A stretch of DNA of 64,000 bases from Sphingomonas limnosediminicola (GCF_039537965.1 NZ_BAABBM010000001.1:1240001-1304000); one strand, 5' to 3'; positions 48,601-58,281 are shown, counted from the first letter of the stretch. The notes: a model not told the origin generated them from the letters alone. Made by a program: numbers and translations.

Positions 48601-50232
48601 TCAAGCTCCAGCAGGTTTTTTTGCTGTGCGCCGAGGTTTCTTGTTCCCCTCTACGACCTCGGAAATCGCCAGTAGCCTTTCGACGTAGAACCGAAACTCG
48701 TCGCGATCGAGTGTCGCAAGGGAGATGCTTGCGAAGGCGCAGACCGTCTCAACACCTCCACTGGAGCGCAGTCCAACTGCGACAGAGTGCTTCCATGCCA
48801 GCTCAAGATACGACTTAAGCCCGGTAGTAGTCGGGCGCACTCCCACCTTGGCCAGGTCGAGTACTAGGTTCACTACGGGCTGATCCGGTGTCGAGCAGTC
48901 ATTGTGCTCAACGAAGATGACGGGTCCCTTCGGCCGGCGACCCAAGATACACAGCCGCCCGAGTTCTTCGTCCACCCGAACGTTGAACCCGGCTTCTTGC
49001 GCACGCGCCTTCAACATGAGCAGGTGCGCCGCGGCCTCCACCGTCCTGCTGAACGCCGCCGTGCCGTCTACGACGATTGCTTCTCTGCGCGACAAGTCAG
49101 CATTGGTCGCAAGGGACTGCGTAGAAACGGAGACTGGGCGGCCGCCGGCGAGTGCTTCGGCAACCGAGAGCACTGCGTCAAGCCGCGCGGAGGGCCGCTT
49201 GTGAATCGCGTCGAGCCGGCTGAAGCCCCCGAAGGCGTAAGCCGCTTGGACGACCAGCGCCCGCACCCTTGGCCCCGCTCCAAGGGCATCTTCTAGTTGG
49301 GACAGTGCTGCTGGCTCATGGGCTAGCATGAGAGCCAAGGCCGCCCTCCGGCCAACGTGTGCGGTATCGTCGAGGTTCGGCACGTCGCGTTCCCCGCTGA
49401 ATACCTGACGACAACCGTTGACCCACGCCGCTGCGTCCCCGCCGAGGCTTACGACGGCGTCTCCGATTTCGTCCAGAAACTCCTCTCGATCGAAGCCCCT
49501 TGTTCCATATCGGCGTCTAATTCCTTCGATGGTGGCTTTCCAAACCGCGACGTCGAGCGCTGACGCTGCCGGTTCGAACGCTCTCAGGCTGTGCTCCGCG
49601 AGTTCGCTGGGCGTGGTAGCGCCCTGCTCCAGCGACCGAACAACTTCCTGGTGAAACTCGCCAGCCTCTAGCAACTCCAGCAAGGCAGCTGCCCACCCGG
49701 CATAAAAATCGAGCTCCCGACGCCGCTCCGCGACTATTGGGGACGCAGGGGGTCCCAGCGTCTCGGGCCGCCCAACTGGTACTCTCGGATAGCCCGCAGC
49801 AGCGGCTGGCACGACGTCAGTAGGAACGTCGGGGAACAAGGTGTACGAAGCCATGAAGTTGTCGAGCGCTTCACGGCTCTCGAAACATGCTTCCTCCACC
49901 CTCGTCACGCGGACCGGCCCAGGACGGGACTGGGCGGAGCTGTCTTGACGTTCAACGAAGCCTTCGCTTGCAAACCGCAGCACAACACGGGGGCCATCTT
50001 CCCCCTCCACCAGCGCCCAGTCGGGGACCGCCCCGGCGAATCCCCAAACATCGGCGCCGGCGTGCGATTGGAAATCGGCAGCATGGTCTGCCTTTAGAGC
50101 GCCACCGCCTAGGTAGCCCGAGGCCAGAGCAAGCGACCAATTATCGGCGTGCATTGGCACTAACACGTGCCCTGAATTGACTTGTGTCGTCGGGGTCGCC
50201 GGCTCGAGGTCAAGTTCTCCCTCTTTGGCCAT
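48601..50232 (-). CDS. Unrecognised 543-aa protein of the defence operon
   Basis: The 543-aa product has no motif I recognise. The N-terminal third contains HVLVPMHADNWSLALASGYL and GADVWGFAGAVPDWALVEGE, a mixed alpha/beta pattern. The middle is helical, and the C-terminal third has HLLMLKARAQEAGFNVRVDE and VIFVEHNDCSTPDQPVVNLV before a basic Lys/Arg tail. It starts at an ATG that shares one base with the TGA of the upstream helicase gene, so translation is coupled; a GTG one codon earlier is possible. Position between the SF1 helicase and the STY4851-like gene suggests it is a dedicated component of the same system. Confidence 0.75.
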   Translation of the reverse strand: MAKEGELDLEPATPTTQVNSGHVLVPMHADNWSLALASGYLGGGALKADHAADFQSHAGADVWGFAGAVPDWALVEGEDGPRVVLRFASEGFVERQDSSAQSRPGPVRVTRVEEACFESREALDNFMASYTLFPDVPTDVVPAAAAGYPRVPVGRPETLGPPASPIVAERRRELDFYAGWAAALLELLEAGEFHQEVVRSLEQGATTPSELAEHSLRAFEPAASALDVAVWKATIEGIRRRYGTRGFDREEFLDEIGDAVVSLGGDAAAWVNGCRQVFSGERDVPNLDDTAHVGRRAALALMLAHEPAALSQLEDALGAGPRVRALVVQAAYAFGGFSRLDAIHKRPSARLDAVLSVAEALAGGRPVSVSTQSLATNADLSRREAIVVDGTAAFSRTVEAAAHLLMLKARAQEAGFNVRVDEELGRLCILGRRPKGPVIFVEHNDCSTPDQPVVNLVLDLAKVGVRPTTTGLKSYLELAWKHSVAVGLRSSGGVETVCAFASISLATLDRDEFRFYVERLLAISEVVEGNKKPRRTAKKPAGA

Positions 50233-51521
50233 CACGCGTCCTCCAGCTCGTTCAGCGACGAGTTATGCTCAAGGGAACGCTCGAGATAGGGCATGATTGA
50301 TTGTATGATCCCTAGGCCCACGTACCTGCAGAGCTTGTAGCTCGGCTTCGGCAATAGCGCCGTAGAAGCCGGTAGCCCGCCTGTTGGATCAATCTCAGTG
50401 TAGACAACGTACAGCTCCGAGCGAGCGCGCGAGCACATCACGTACAAGGCCATTCGTTCGTTGTAGAAGCCTGAACTATCGAGGCTCATCCGTTCCATCC
50501 CGACGAAGAAAACGACGTCGAACTCTAGGCCCTTCGCGGATTGTGCATGGAGAACCGTGATCGTGTTTGGCTTGTCGAAGTCCAGCTTCTCATCCGAGTG
50601 CGTTTCATCTCCGCTAAGGTACATCTGGAGCTTGATCGCCCCCTTCGCGTCACCGAGGCGTGCCTTGATCTGGTTATAAGCTCGCTTCACGAGGTGCTTT
50701 CCGCCGTGGACGATAACGCCCACTTGCTTGCCCGGATTTAGCTTTGTCTTCCTCAAGACAAAGTCAGCGACATCCCTGTCATTTGATGCGAAAACGACCT
50801 GCGGAACCTCTCCTTCAGCATCCGGCAGCTCGGCTACACCGCTCTCGTTGCCGACTTGATAGTAGGAGCTAAAGCGGGCGATTTGCCGCGTGTTCCTGAA
50901 GTTTTTCTTCAAGACAAAGTTACGATCTTCCGCTCCCTCGATGAAAAGGTTCTTCCTTATGTCGATGACCCGGCAGTTCCGGTCGACCTGCAGCCGTTGA
51001 TTATCATCCGCGAAGACGGTCAGCTGTGTCGCGATTCCAGCATTCGCGAGCTGTTTCTGGAATAGGCCCAGCGTCATGTACATGGACGGTGGAAAGTCCT
51101 GGCCTTCGTCTACCAGCAGATGCCCCCAGCCGAAGCGCTCCTTGTCAGCCGAATTGGCGAGGGTTGCCAGCCCTTCAGAGCACAACGATGTCCAGTCAAC
51201 ATCGTAGCGGGAACCGTTGCCCTTCGGAGTCCATCGCCTGGTCGCTGCACGCCACCAGCCTTCGACCCACTTATTCATCGTACTGACGGGCACGTTCTCA
51301 GCGACGCCGCCTCGCGTCGAGGTATAGCGACGCAGGACCCGATTATACATGATGACGAGCGGCTCTTGGCCGAGTGCCTTGAGTTTCTGGGCCCTGTGAA
51401 AGGCCATCACCGTTTTGCCCGTGCCGGGGGGGCCGACGATCAGGATAGCGCCGTCGCCCGGAGCCTGGCCGTAGATACGACGTTGCTCTCGATCGAGGTC
51501 GCTAAGCGCCGGAAAACGCAT
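50232..51521 (-). CDS. SF1 (UvrD/Rep-like) helicase of the defence operon
   Basis: This 429-aa compact superfamily 1 helicase has Walker A GPPGTGKT (30-37), Walker B LLVDEGQDFPPSMY (DEGQD 138-142) and motif III FADDNQRLQ. Motif IV is KKNFRNTRQIA, motif V VLHAQSAKGLEFDVVFF, and motif VI YVMCSRARSELYVV. It has no fused nuclease. It starts 1 bp after the DrmB-like gene. The NERD-helicase at 56638 carries the same DEGQD version of Walker B, so the operon holds two SF1 motors in addition to the DrmA-like SF2 motor. Confidence 0.88.
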   Translation of the reverse strand: MRFPALSDLDREQRRIYGQAPGDGAILIVGPPGTGKTVMAFHRAQKLKALGQEPLVIMYNRVLRRYTSTRGGVAENVPVSTMNKWVEGWWRAATRRWTPKGNGSRYDVDWTSLCSEGLATLANSADKERFGWGHLLVDEGQDFPPSMYMTLGLFQKQLANAGIATQLTVFADDNQRLQVDRNCRVIDIRKNLFIEGAEDRNFVLKKNFRNTRQIARFSSYYQVGNESGVAELPDAEGEVPQVVFASNDRDVADFVLRKTKLNPGKQVGVIVHGGKHLVKRAYNQIKARLGDAKGAIKLQMYLSGDETHSDEKLDFDKPNTITVLHAQSAKGLEFDVVFFVGMERMSLDSSGFYNERMALYVMCSRARSELYVVYTEIDPTGGLPASTALLPKPSYKLCRYVGLGIIQSIMPYLERSLEHNSSLNELEDA

Positions 51522-51522
51522 T

Positions 51523-53364
51523 TCAGACGCCTGCCACTTCGCGGAAAAAGCCTACAGGCTCCCGAACTCCGCGGCCGTTTTCACGGCCGTCACCTGCCAC
51601 GAGCACCCTGTCGAGCAGCACGTTGGAGAAAGTGCAGCTCGTCTCCGCGACGAGCGAGCAAGCATGACACGAGGCGCGGTTCAATCCGTCGACGCCCTGT
51701 GCATCCAGCTCGCGGCAAACAGGGTCGCCAGAACACCACTGGCTGCGTGCAACGGCGCGGTAGACAACATCCTCGATCCGCTCGGGCGCACCCATCTCGC
51801 TCAAGCCGCCCATTGACCCCTCCGCGTCCGAGTCGGCCGTGTAGATCAGGATCCCCGCGTAGGGATTGTTGTTGGGTCCGCAGTAGACGCGCTCGCGTAG
51901 CGACGTGGACGAGTACCCGCAGTCGAAGGACAACTGGTTGATCATCAAGTGGCTGAATGTATGGACCATGATGAAGGCCGGCGTGGCATTGAATCCCATT
52001 CTCGACGGGAGCCCGAGGCGCTCGGCGGAAGCCAAGTGAGCCCTTGTGAATTCCGTGATTTCCGGCTCGTTGGCAGTAAGCCAGTCCTTCAAGGCCTGCC
52101 TTGAGAACTCCACGAAAACGCCCTCGCCGAGCACCTGTATACTTGGCAGCCAATCTGGCTGGCTCCGGCCCAAAGAGGGTGAAACCACGGCTTGGTTCTC
52201 AGTGACGTTACGTCGTTGAAACCCGCGGAAAGCGCGAACTTCTCGCAAACGTTCGACGCGGACGACCCGGTCGAGCAAGCGGTTGAGGCCGTGGGTAGCG
52301 CCAAGCTTTGCCGGGCGCGTAATTAGCCACTTTGTCTGTTGTCCCGCCGGGTCAGCAAGGACGGGGAACTCCTCTCCAAGAATGGTCTCTTGCGAGAAAT
52401 CACCGGTCGGCGCCGGACTACTTTCGTCCTCGGCAGACATTACTTCTTCCAAGAAGCATTCCCAGGCGTCTTCTGGGTCCACTCCGAGTGATTGCGCGCG
52501 CGATGTAACGGGAGCCTTGAACGCCCCCTCGAGCAGCTCTTCTTGCTTCAATCGCGCCAGGTGCTCGGCTGCCTTAACTAGGCCTAAGTAGACCTCGTCA
52601 GACTTGAGGGTCGCCCACGAGGGGCGATCTGAGTCGCCCGCGATATCGAGGGCAGACAAGACGGACGCATAATGGAGCGCACTTGAGCCCCGGGGTTCCA
52701 TGTACAGCTTGGCGGGGCCAGCACCGTCCTTGGCCTTGCAGTCCACCATCTCCTCGCCAGGCTGCTTCCCCTTGCACTTCTGAGGCAGCGGACCGTCTGC
52801 AATGCCTTCGAGAGAACCAGAGGCCTTGCAAGAGCAGCTAATCCTCATGCTTGAGAAGTCGCCGCCGCTCTTGCCGCTTACTTCGAACCTCAATCGTGCG
52901 CTCTTCCGGTCGCAGGGGCCTTGCGCCGCCTGCTGGTGCTCGCGGTGAGCCCACCAGTACCAATCTATCTCGTCCAGATGGCCATTGTCGCAGACTGCAA
53001 CAAACCGCATCGGGACGAGCCGCGCATGATTGCAATCGCCCGTGCCGCAAGTCGGACGGGGAAGAGACCCGTCGTCCCGACGTTCGTCCTTGTCTCGCTG
53101 ATAGGACCAGAACGTCATCTGGCGGCACTCTGGACAGAAGTGCCATCTTGGAAAACGCGTCACCGCGATAGAGATGCGCGGGCGCTTTAGCTTCTTAGGC
53201 CGCAGGCGTTGCGCGAGAGACGTGACGTTGATGTCCTCGAGGTTAAATCCTCTTTCCCACGAGCCCGTGCCCCGCACGAACAGCGACTGTCCGTCCACCT
53301 CGCAAAGAGACCCGACGCCGAACGGGCTGATCAGCTGGGCGCTACGCACGGTTGGCTTAGCCAC
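51523..53364 (-). CDS. drmB: DrmB-like DUF1998 protein
   Basis: This is a 613-aa protein. The N-terminal part has VRSAQLISPFGVGSLCEVDG, a zinc-finger-like HFCPECRQM with later Cys pairs, and VPMRFVAVCDNGHLDEIDWY, a hallmark of DISARM DrmB. The C-terminal DUF1998 module has MVHTFSHLMINQLSFDCGYS and the Cys cluster CSGDPVC...CHACSLVAETSC. The GTG start at 53364 is chosen because GGAGG lies 9 nt upstream and homology begins there; the frame runs on to 53721 only through drmA overlap. It overlaps drmA by 8 bp. DrmA and DrmB form the conserved core of DISARM. Confidence 0.85.
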   Translation of the reverse strand: MAKPTVRSAQLISPFGVGSLCEVDGQSLFVRGTGSWERGFNLEDINVTSLAQRLRPKKLKRPRISIAVTRFPRWHFCPECRQMTFWSYQRDKDERRDDGSLPRPTCGTGDCNHARLVPMRFVAVCDNGHLDEIDWYWWAHREHQQAAQGPCDRKSARLRFEVSGKSGGDFSSMRISCSCKASGSLEGIADGPLPQKCKGKQPGEEMVDCKAKDGAGPAKLYMEPRGSSALHYASVLSALDIAGDSDRPSWATLKSDEVYLGLVKAAEHLARLKQEELLEGAFKAPVTSRAQSLGVDPEDAWECFLEEVMSAEDESSPAPTGDFSQETILGEEFPVLADPAGQQTKWLITRPAKLGATHGLNRLLDRVVRVERLREVRAFRGFQRRNVTENQAVVSPSLGRSQPDWLPSIQVLGEGVFVEFSRQALKDWLTANEPEITEFTRAHLASAERLGLPSRMGFNATPAFIMVHTFSHLMINQLSFDCGYSSTSLRERVYCGPNNNPYAGILIYTADSDAEGSMGGLSEMGAPERIEDVVYRAVARSQWCSGDPVCRELDAQGVDGLNRASCHACSLVAETSCTFSNVLLDRVLVAGDGRENGRGVREPVGFFREVAGV

Positions 53365-56300
53365 TCGCAGAATCCTCCAGGATGATTTCCTTGTCCACGT
53401 GCCGCATCGACTGGAGCGTCTGCCAACCAGCGTTATCGGTTTTCCGATCGCCGAAGCGAACCAGCAGGCACGGCTTCTTTTGGCCCCTGGCGAAGCAATA
53501 TTGTAACCCGTCCAGGTTCTTGGCCCAGTCGCGCCACTGCTCCACTTTTTCCGTGAGCTTGTTGGAGAGTCGCTCGCGCTCTTCCTCCTCGTCGTCGTTG
53601 ACGTAGCTAGCCTGGAGTCGGCCACGGAGCCGCTCGATGACAGCAGCGATCGACTCGATCGCTGGATCAAAATTCTTGGCCGCGCTGTTGCTCGTGAGCG
53701 CAGTCCCGTGGCGAACGGCAATGACGAGGGCTGCGTGAAGTGCCCTGTCGATGGCTGGAAGGGCCCCGGGTGTCACACTCGTGGGCTCCACGAAGCTGTA
53801 GAACCGCTCGTGATAGTCGCGGAAGGACTCGTAGTGCGATCGGTCTCTGGGCTTGCTTGGCGAGTAGCAGGCCACGACTAGGCCCGGGACTTGGCCGCGA
53901 CCGACGCGGCTCGTGGCCTGTATGTACTCCGCTGACAGCTTCGGTTGGCCGTTCACGAGCATCAATCCCAACCGGTCGATATCTACCCCGACCGAGATGA
54001 TGTTCGTACAGGGCACAATATCGATCGCTGGCTCGGCGGCGGTGTGGCGCCTTGCCAGCATCTGTCGCGCCTGGGGCACCGGCGTTTCCGAGTGCGCTTT
54101 CAGCTCCAACACGCGGAAATTGGACGCACGTTCCTTGGCCTCGCAAGCCGCGTATACCTTCATGCGAGTTGGGATCTCGTCTCGGGTCGCATTAGCGATG
54201 CGGCCAAGTTCGCGCTTGCTGTTGTGGTACGCAACGAGCGTCCAGTAAGCGTCGAGCTCGTCCGGAGAAGCTCCGAGCTCCTCTCGTTCGTGCACGCCCT
54301 GCAGCAATGCCGCGATGGTCCAGGACGCGGCTATTGTCGCGCGGAGGCCTTGTGCCATGACGCCGGCGTAGAGACGTGATCGATCCACGTTGCCCACGTC
54401 CAACTTGGAGAAAAAGGAGTCCTCCGCCCGTATGCCGGGCGCTGGGAACACCGCCGATGGACGGCCGTAAATGCGCCTACACTGGACCCCTGCGTTTCGG
54501 ATCGTCGCGGTCGACGCGATGACTTTTGGGGGCGGCGAACCGGTCGATTCGATCAACGTCTCGAAAGCGGCTTCGTAGATGCCGGCCAGCGTTCCCAGCG
54601 GGCCCGAGATCAAGTGAAGCTCATCTTGGATGACCAGTGACGGCGCAAGTTTCCCGGTGCCGACTCCGAAGAGCCGGCCTCCCTTGTGCTTCCAAGGCAC
54701 CATCGCGAACTTGTCGACCGTGCCTAGCAGGAACGAGGGTGGATGCTGGTAAAGCAGTTCATCCACAAAGTAGACCGGCAGGCTGTCGTGAAATGGACAG
54801 TCCTCCTCTGGGCAGAACACTCGGAACGCGTTGGAGGCCGCAGCGAACCCGTAGTATGACCGGTCTGGAGAACCGTCAGGCAATCGCCTTTGGCTACTTG
54901 GCACCAGAAGCGTCCCGCACGAAGGACAACTCTCTATCGGGAAGGGATTGGCCGATCTCGGGTCCTTTGCATCAAGGAGCTCAAGCAGCTTTTCATTCCC
55001 TTCCGCGAGGTCATTTGGACTGACCTCGCCGCCGACGAATAATCCGATCGAGAACTCCTCGGTGCCAAGTGATTGGTCGCCGTCGCTGGCAAGTTGCCGT
55101 CGGACGAGCTCCAAGGCACAAATTACACCTGCTGTTCTCTGAAACTGGTCGGCCGTCAGGAAGCGATACGTGTAACGGTTTATCACGCCCGTCCCGCCGC
55201 CCTCGGCTCCCATCAGGCGGCGACGCAGTAGTTCAAACGCGGAAACGAGCAGGTAGGCCTCTGTCTTGCCGCCGCCGGTCGCAAACCAAATCACGTCTAC
55301 GATGTCCCGGTCTGGCAAGTCTTTGCCGGCGAGGGACGGCAGGACCTGCAAGAAGAACGCGAGCTGGAAAGGGCGCCATGCGGCCGTGCTGGCGTAATAG
55401 TCTATTGTTGCAGTCTCGGCGGTGCCGAGTTCGAATGGACCCTGCTTGTAGTCGGCGCGCCCTCGGCCTGCTGCACGCGCTGCATGCCCCATCGACATGA
55501 GCATCGCCCTGTTGGCGAGCATGAAACACCGGGCGACGTCCCGATTGGATGCGAGCAAACGAATTCCCTCGCGCATCCTTCGTGCACTTTGCCGGCAGCG
55601 GTCGATCATTCGATCAGCGTCCGGTTGGAGGTACGCGTCGACGGCTATCGCGCCCTGGGTCTCTATCCACTGCTCGTAGAATTCAACGAGCTTCTCGAGC
55701 CTGCTCGAAAGAACTTCAGGCGGATCGTCGCCACGAGCGAGCGGCGCGATCAAGAAGATGCCGTCATCAGGAAACTTCACCTGTGACGTCCCCGTTCCAA
55801 CTGACAAGTTGTCAAACACTGGTCGCCAAACGTGAGCGGTCGGGATCGCCTCGGTTCGCACGCTGGAGCAGGTCCCGCCTTCGAGCTCCCACGTGGTCGC
55901 GACACCGTGACCGGCCGCGTACGGCCGCTGCTCACCATAAATCACGCGGAGTTCGCGCTCGTCGTCTGTGGGGGGAAGGAAGGTAGCAGAGGGATACTGG
56001 AGTATCTCGCCCGTTCGAGGAGTGATCGATATCTCAACTTGAAACAGGGTTTCCTCTGCACTGCGATTGCTCGCATTCGAGGTGTTACTTACGCTTGCGG
56101 TGAGCAGGATGCTCCCATCCGCGAGGCTCCTGGCGAGCACCTCAAGGGCCGCGCGGCCCTCCAGCACGGGCGTGGGTGGCAACCCGCGCGGATCGACTTC
56201 AACCTTCGCATCGGCAAGGGGCACGCGCCGCCAGCGCGCTTCTTGCTTGGCTTTTCGCCTTTTGCCGGTGTGCTCAGTCGTAGCGCCGGTGGTCTCGCTC

Positions 56301-56638
56301 GCGGCACCGCCTAGCGGCTCATACCGCGCCGCCTGAATAGTGACCTCTACTAGGCTCCCCGCGCTGACACAAACCGAGAGGCCCATGGACGACGGCAGCA
56401 TCGCCGTTGCCATGCTCAGCGGGTCATCCGGGTCTTCGTCAACGCTCTCCGCTTCGTCGCCGGCGCGCGCGACGTCTTCGGGCTCGTTACGCGGAAAGAG
56501 CATCCCCATCATGTACGCAAGACTCAGGCGACCATCGATGACCTCTTGCTCGAACGTCCCGTCCTCCCCTGCCGCGCCAAGCCCCGGCCCGACGAGCCGC
56601 CGCCTCAAATCACGGACTATCTCGTCCCTGCATGACAT
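53357..56638 (-). CDS. drmA: DrmA-like helicase
   Basis: This 1093-aa SF2-type helicase has Walker A in VIWFATGGGKTEAYL (about 450-463), Walker B VIQDELHLISGPLG (DELH 672-675), STATIRNA (709-716) and motif VI YIQATSRVGRGQVPG (about 905-919). A Cys pair cluster (C571/C574, C609/C614) lies between the motor lobes. The ATGGGKTEAYL box, large N-terminal region and length match DISARM DrmA. In known DISARM, DrmA with DrmB binds and translocates on phage DNA. The ATG overlaps the upstream NERD-helicase stop by one base. DrmA and DrmB are separate here, unlike the single large DUF1998 helicases of Druantia. Confidence 0.88.
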   Translation of the reverse strand: MSCRDEIVRDLRRRLVGPGLGAAGEDGTFEQEVIDGRLSLAYMMGMLFPRNEPEDVARAGDEAESVDEDPDDPLSMATAMLPSSMGLSVCVSAGSLVEVTIQAARYEPLGGAASETTGATTEHTGKRRKAKQEARWRRVPLADAKVEVDPRGLPPTPVLEGRAALEVLARSLADGSILLTASVSNTSNASNRSAEETLFQVEISITPRTGEILQYPSATFLPPTDDERELRVIYGEQRPYAAGHGVATTWELEGGTCSSVRTEAIPTAHVWRPVFDNLSVGTGTSQVKFPDDGIFLIAPLARGDDPPEVLSSRLEKLVEFYEQWIETQGAIAVDAYLQPDADRMIDRCRQSARRMREGIRLLASNRDVARCFMLANRAMLMSMGHAARAAGRGRADYKQGPFELGTAETATIDYYASTAAWRPFQLAFFLQVLPSLAGKDLPDRDIVDVIWFATGGGKTEAYLLVSAFELLRRRLMGAEGGGTGVINRYTYRFLTADQFQRTAGVICALELVRRQLASDGDQSLGTEEFSIGLFVGGEVSPNDLAEGNEKLLELLDAKDPRSANPFPIESCPSCGTLLVPSSQRRLPDGSPDRSYYGFAAASNAFRVFCPEEDCPFHDSLPVYFVDELLYQHPPSFLLGTVDKFAMVPWKHKGGRLFGVGTGKLAPSLVIQDELHLISGPLGTLAGIYEAAFETLIESTGSPPPKVIASTATIRNAGVQCRRIYGRPSAVFPAPGIRAEDSFFSKLDVGNVDRSRLYAGVMAQGLRATIAASWTIAALLQGVHEREELGASPDELDAYWTLVAYHNSKRELGRIANATRDEIPTRMKVYAACEAKERASNFRVLELKAHSETPVPQARQMLARRHTAAEPAIDIVPCTNIISVGVDIDRLGLMLVNGQPKLSAEYIQATSRVGRGQVPGLVVACYSPSKPRDRSHYESFRDYHERFYSFVEPTSVTPGALPAIDRALHAALVIAVRHGTALTSNSAAKNFDPAIESIAAVIERLRGRLQASYVNDDEEEERERLSNKLTEKVEQWRDWAKNLDGLQYCFARGQKKPCLLVRFGDRKTDNAGWQTLQSMRHVDKEIILEDSASG

Positions 56639-58281
56639 CAGGTCACCACTCCCCTTGCTGCAATTGCCGCAGCCTTTTCTGCCAGTGCTTCGGCAGCCTG
56701 GGTCGGGGCAATGAGGACCAACTCGTGGTTGGCTCGGGAGATCGCCTTGTACGCCCGGGAGCTGATGGAAGCCGCGTTCCCGTCTAGGCCCGCGATACAG
56801 ACGAGCGGACGTTCAAGCCCCTTGAAATCCTCGATACGGGCGACGAGTACGCAATCTCGGTCGCCAGCGAGCGCCCGCTCGGTAAGTGGCTCAGCGCGGA
56901 AGCCCTTGCCAGCAATGAGTTGGGCGACTTCCTCAGGGCTCGACTGCTCGTCAACCAGTACGACTACGTCCGAACGCGCTGCTGCTCCCTCGCCACTCAA
57001 CCAGCCCCGCAACGTTCGCACGATCGCCGTCTCGAGTTCTTGGGGAGAGTCGGCTCGCTCGATGACTACTCTGCCCATGCTCGGCTCTCCCCGCGGATGC
57101 CCCGCGTCCGCGCCCGAGAAGGTCGAGATCGCCTGCACGACCTGTCCTGCGTTCCGCACGTTCTGCTTTAGCTTGCACCGAAAGCCGAGGGAGAGAAGGT
57201 ACTCGTGGCAATCCTCGTCGACCGGGTGACTCGGCGAGACTTGATGGTTCGGATCTCCAAACCAGCGCCAGCGACCTTTTTGCCACCCGCCTTTCAAGGC
57301 ATTTTCGAGTGTCTCTATCGAGTTTACATCGCAGAGGTCTTGCCCCTCGTCGACCACGAGGGTGTCCCAGGGGCCACGCTGCGCCTCCAGCTTGGCAACA
57401 TCATCTAGCGTCGCGACGGTGACGTTTTCAGGGAAGTCATGAGACCTTAGGAATGAAGCCAGGAACGGGCTACGCGTTACGAAAAGAACGCTACGGCCCG
57501 CTGATGCTTCGTAACGAGCACAAGCAGCGGCAACGAATGTCTTGCCCGTGCCTGCACCTCCAGCAACGATGATACGATCATTATCGCTGATCTCGTCCAT
57601 TCTCTCGTATTGCTCTTCTGTGAACTGGCAGAAGTCCCGTTCCGCATGCCGCAATTGGCTGTTGAGCGGCGGCACTCGCTCGAAATTCGGGCGAAGCGCC
57701 GTGACAATTTTTGTGATCACTGACGGAGACAGCTCACGCACGTTTTTCTTGGTTGACGCCCAGTGGTCAAGGGCGCGTTCCAGGAAATCACGGAAGGTGT
57801 TGTGACCGCGGCAATCGACGTCGTATGCCGTGATTTGGTCCGGGTGTTCCGGTAAAGGAGAAGCGCCGGGGCTGATGAGCCGTGGGATGTCGGGAAAAAC
57901 GACTGCGAATCCCATCGGCACTCCACCAAGTTCGCGCGCGAAACTTGGGTTCAGGTATTTCTTTTCCAGCGAGAAAAAGGCCGAGCTGGCCTGTGCCGCC
58001 GGGCTTTCCTGCTTGGTGTTAGTTTCGCCGAAGCGGTTCGTGAATTCCCAGTAGCCATTCTTACAGGCTACGCGGCCACCTTTGACCTCGAGCAGCAGGA
58101 TTCCCCGGCGCGTGACGACGACGAAGTCGGCCTCCGACCACCGCTTGTACTCGTGGCGTCCAATGTTGAGAGAATGTAAGGCTGTGTCCGCGCTGCTGAA
58201 CGAGATTTGCTTCAGAAAGCCGAAGACCTTCCGCTCCGCGTCGCTCTTGCAGTTGATCAGTTCCGGAGGGAGCAGCCTCAT
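56638..58281 (-). CDS. NERD-domain nuclease fused to SF1 helicase
   Basis: This 547-aa protein is the first gene of the operon. Residues 1-160 form a NERD domain with the PD-(D/E)XK-like set Glu16, Asp52 in WSEADFVVV, and Glu65-x-Lys67 in ILLLEVKGG. The SF1 helicase follows: AGGAGTGKT (240-248), LVVDEGQDLCDVN (DEGQD 311-315), LKQNVRNAGQVVQA, and a C-terminal VLVARIEDFKGLERPLVCIA and AISRANHELVLI. A predicted nuclease-plus-motor at the head of a DrmAB operon is not part of the classic class 1 or 2 DISARM gene sets as I know them. It may supply the cleavage activity. Confidence 0.85.
   Translation of the reverse strand: MRLLPPELINCKSDAERKVFGFLKQISFSSADTALHSLNIGRHEYKRWSEADFVVVTRRGILLLEVKGGRVACKNGYWEFTNRFGETNTKQESPAAQASSAFFSLEKKYLNPSFARELGGVPMGFAVVFPDIPRLISPGASPLPEHPDQITAYDVDCRGHNTFRDFLERALDHWASTKKNVRELSPSVITKIVTALRPNFERVPPLNSQLRHAERDFCQFTEEQYERMDEISDNDRIIVAGGAGTGKTFVAAACARYEASAGRSVLFVTRSPFLASFLRSHDFPENVTVATLDDVAKLEAQRGPWDTLVVDEGQDLCDVNSIETLENALKGGWQKGRWRWFGDPNHQVSPSHPVDEDCHEYLLSLGFRCKLKQNVRNAGQVVQAISTFSGADAGHPRGEPSMGRVVIERADSPQELETAIVRTLRGWLSGEGAAARSDVVVLVDEQSSPEEVAQLIAGKGFRAEPLTERALAGDRDCVLVARIEDFKGLERPLVCIAGLDGNAASISSRAYKAISRANHELVLIAPTQAAEALAEKAAAIAARGVVT

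Noticed and set aside
53365..53721. N-terminal extension of the DrmB-like frame
   Set aside because: The 119 extra residues are Ser/Arg-rich shadow sequence of the DrmA 3' end. A GTG with GGAGG upstream at 53364 starts the true protein.
51523..56638. Assignment of the helicase/DUF1998 genes to Druantia
   Set aside because: DruE is one very large helicase with a fused DUF1998. Here the helicase and DUF1998 protein are separate and carry DrmA and DrmB signatures.
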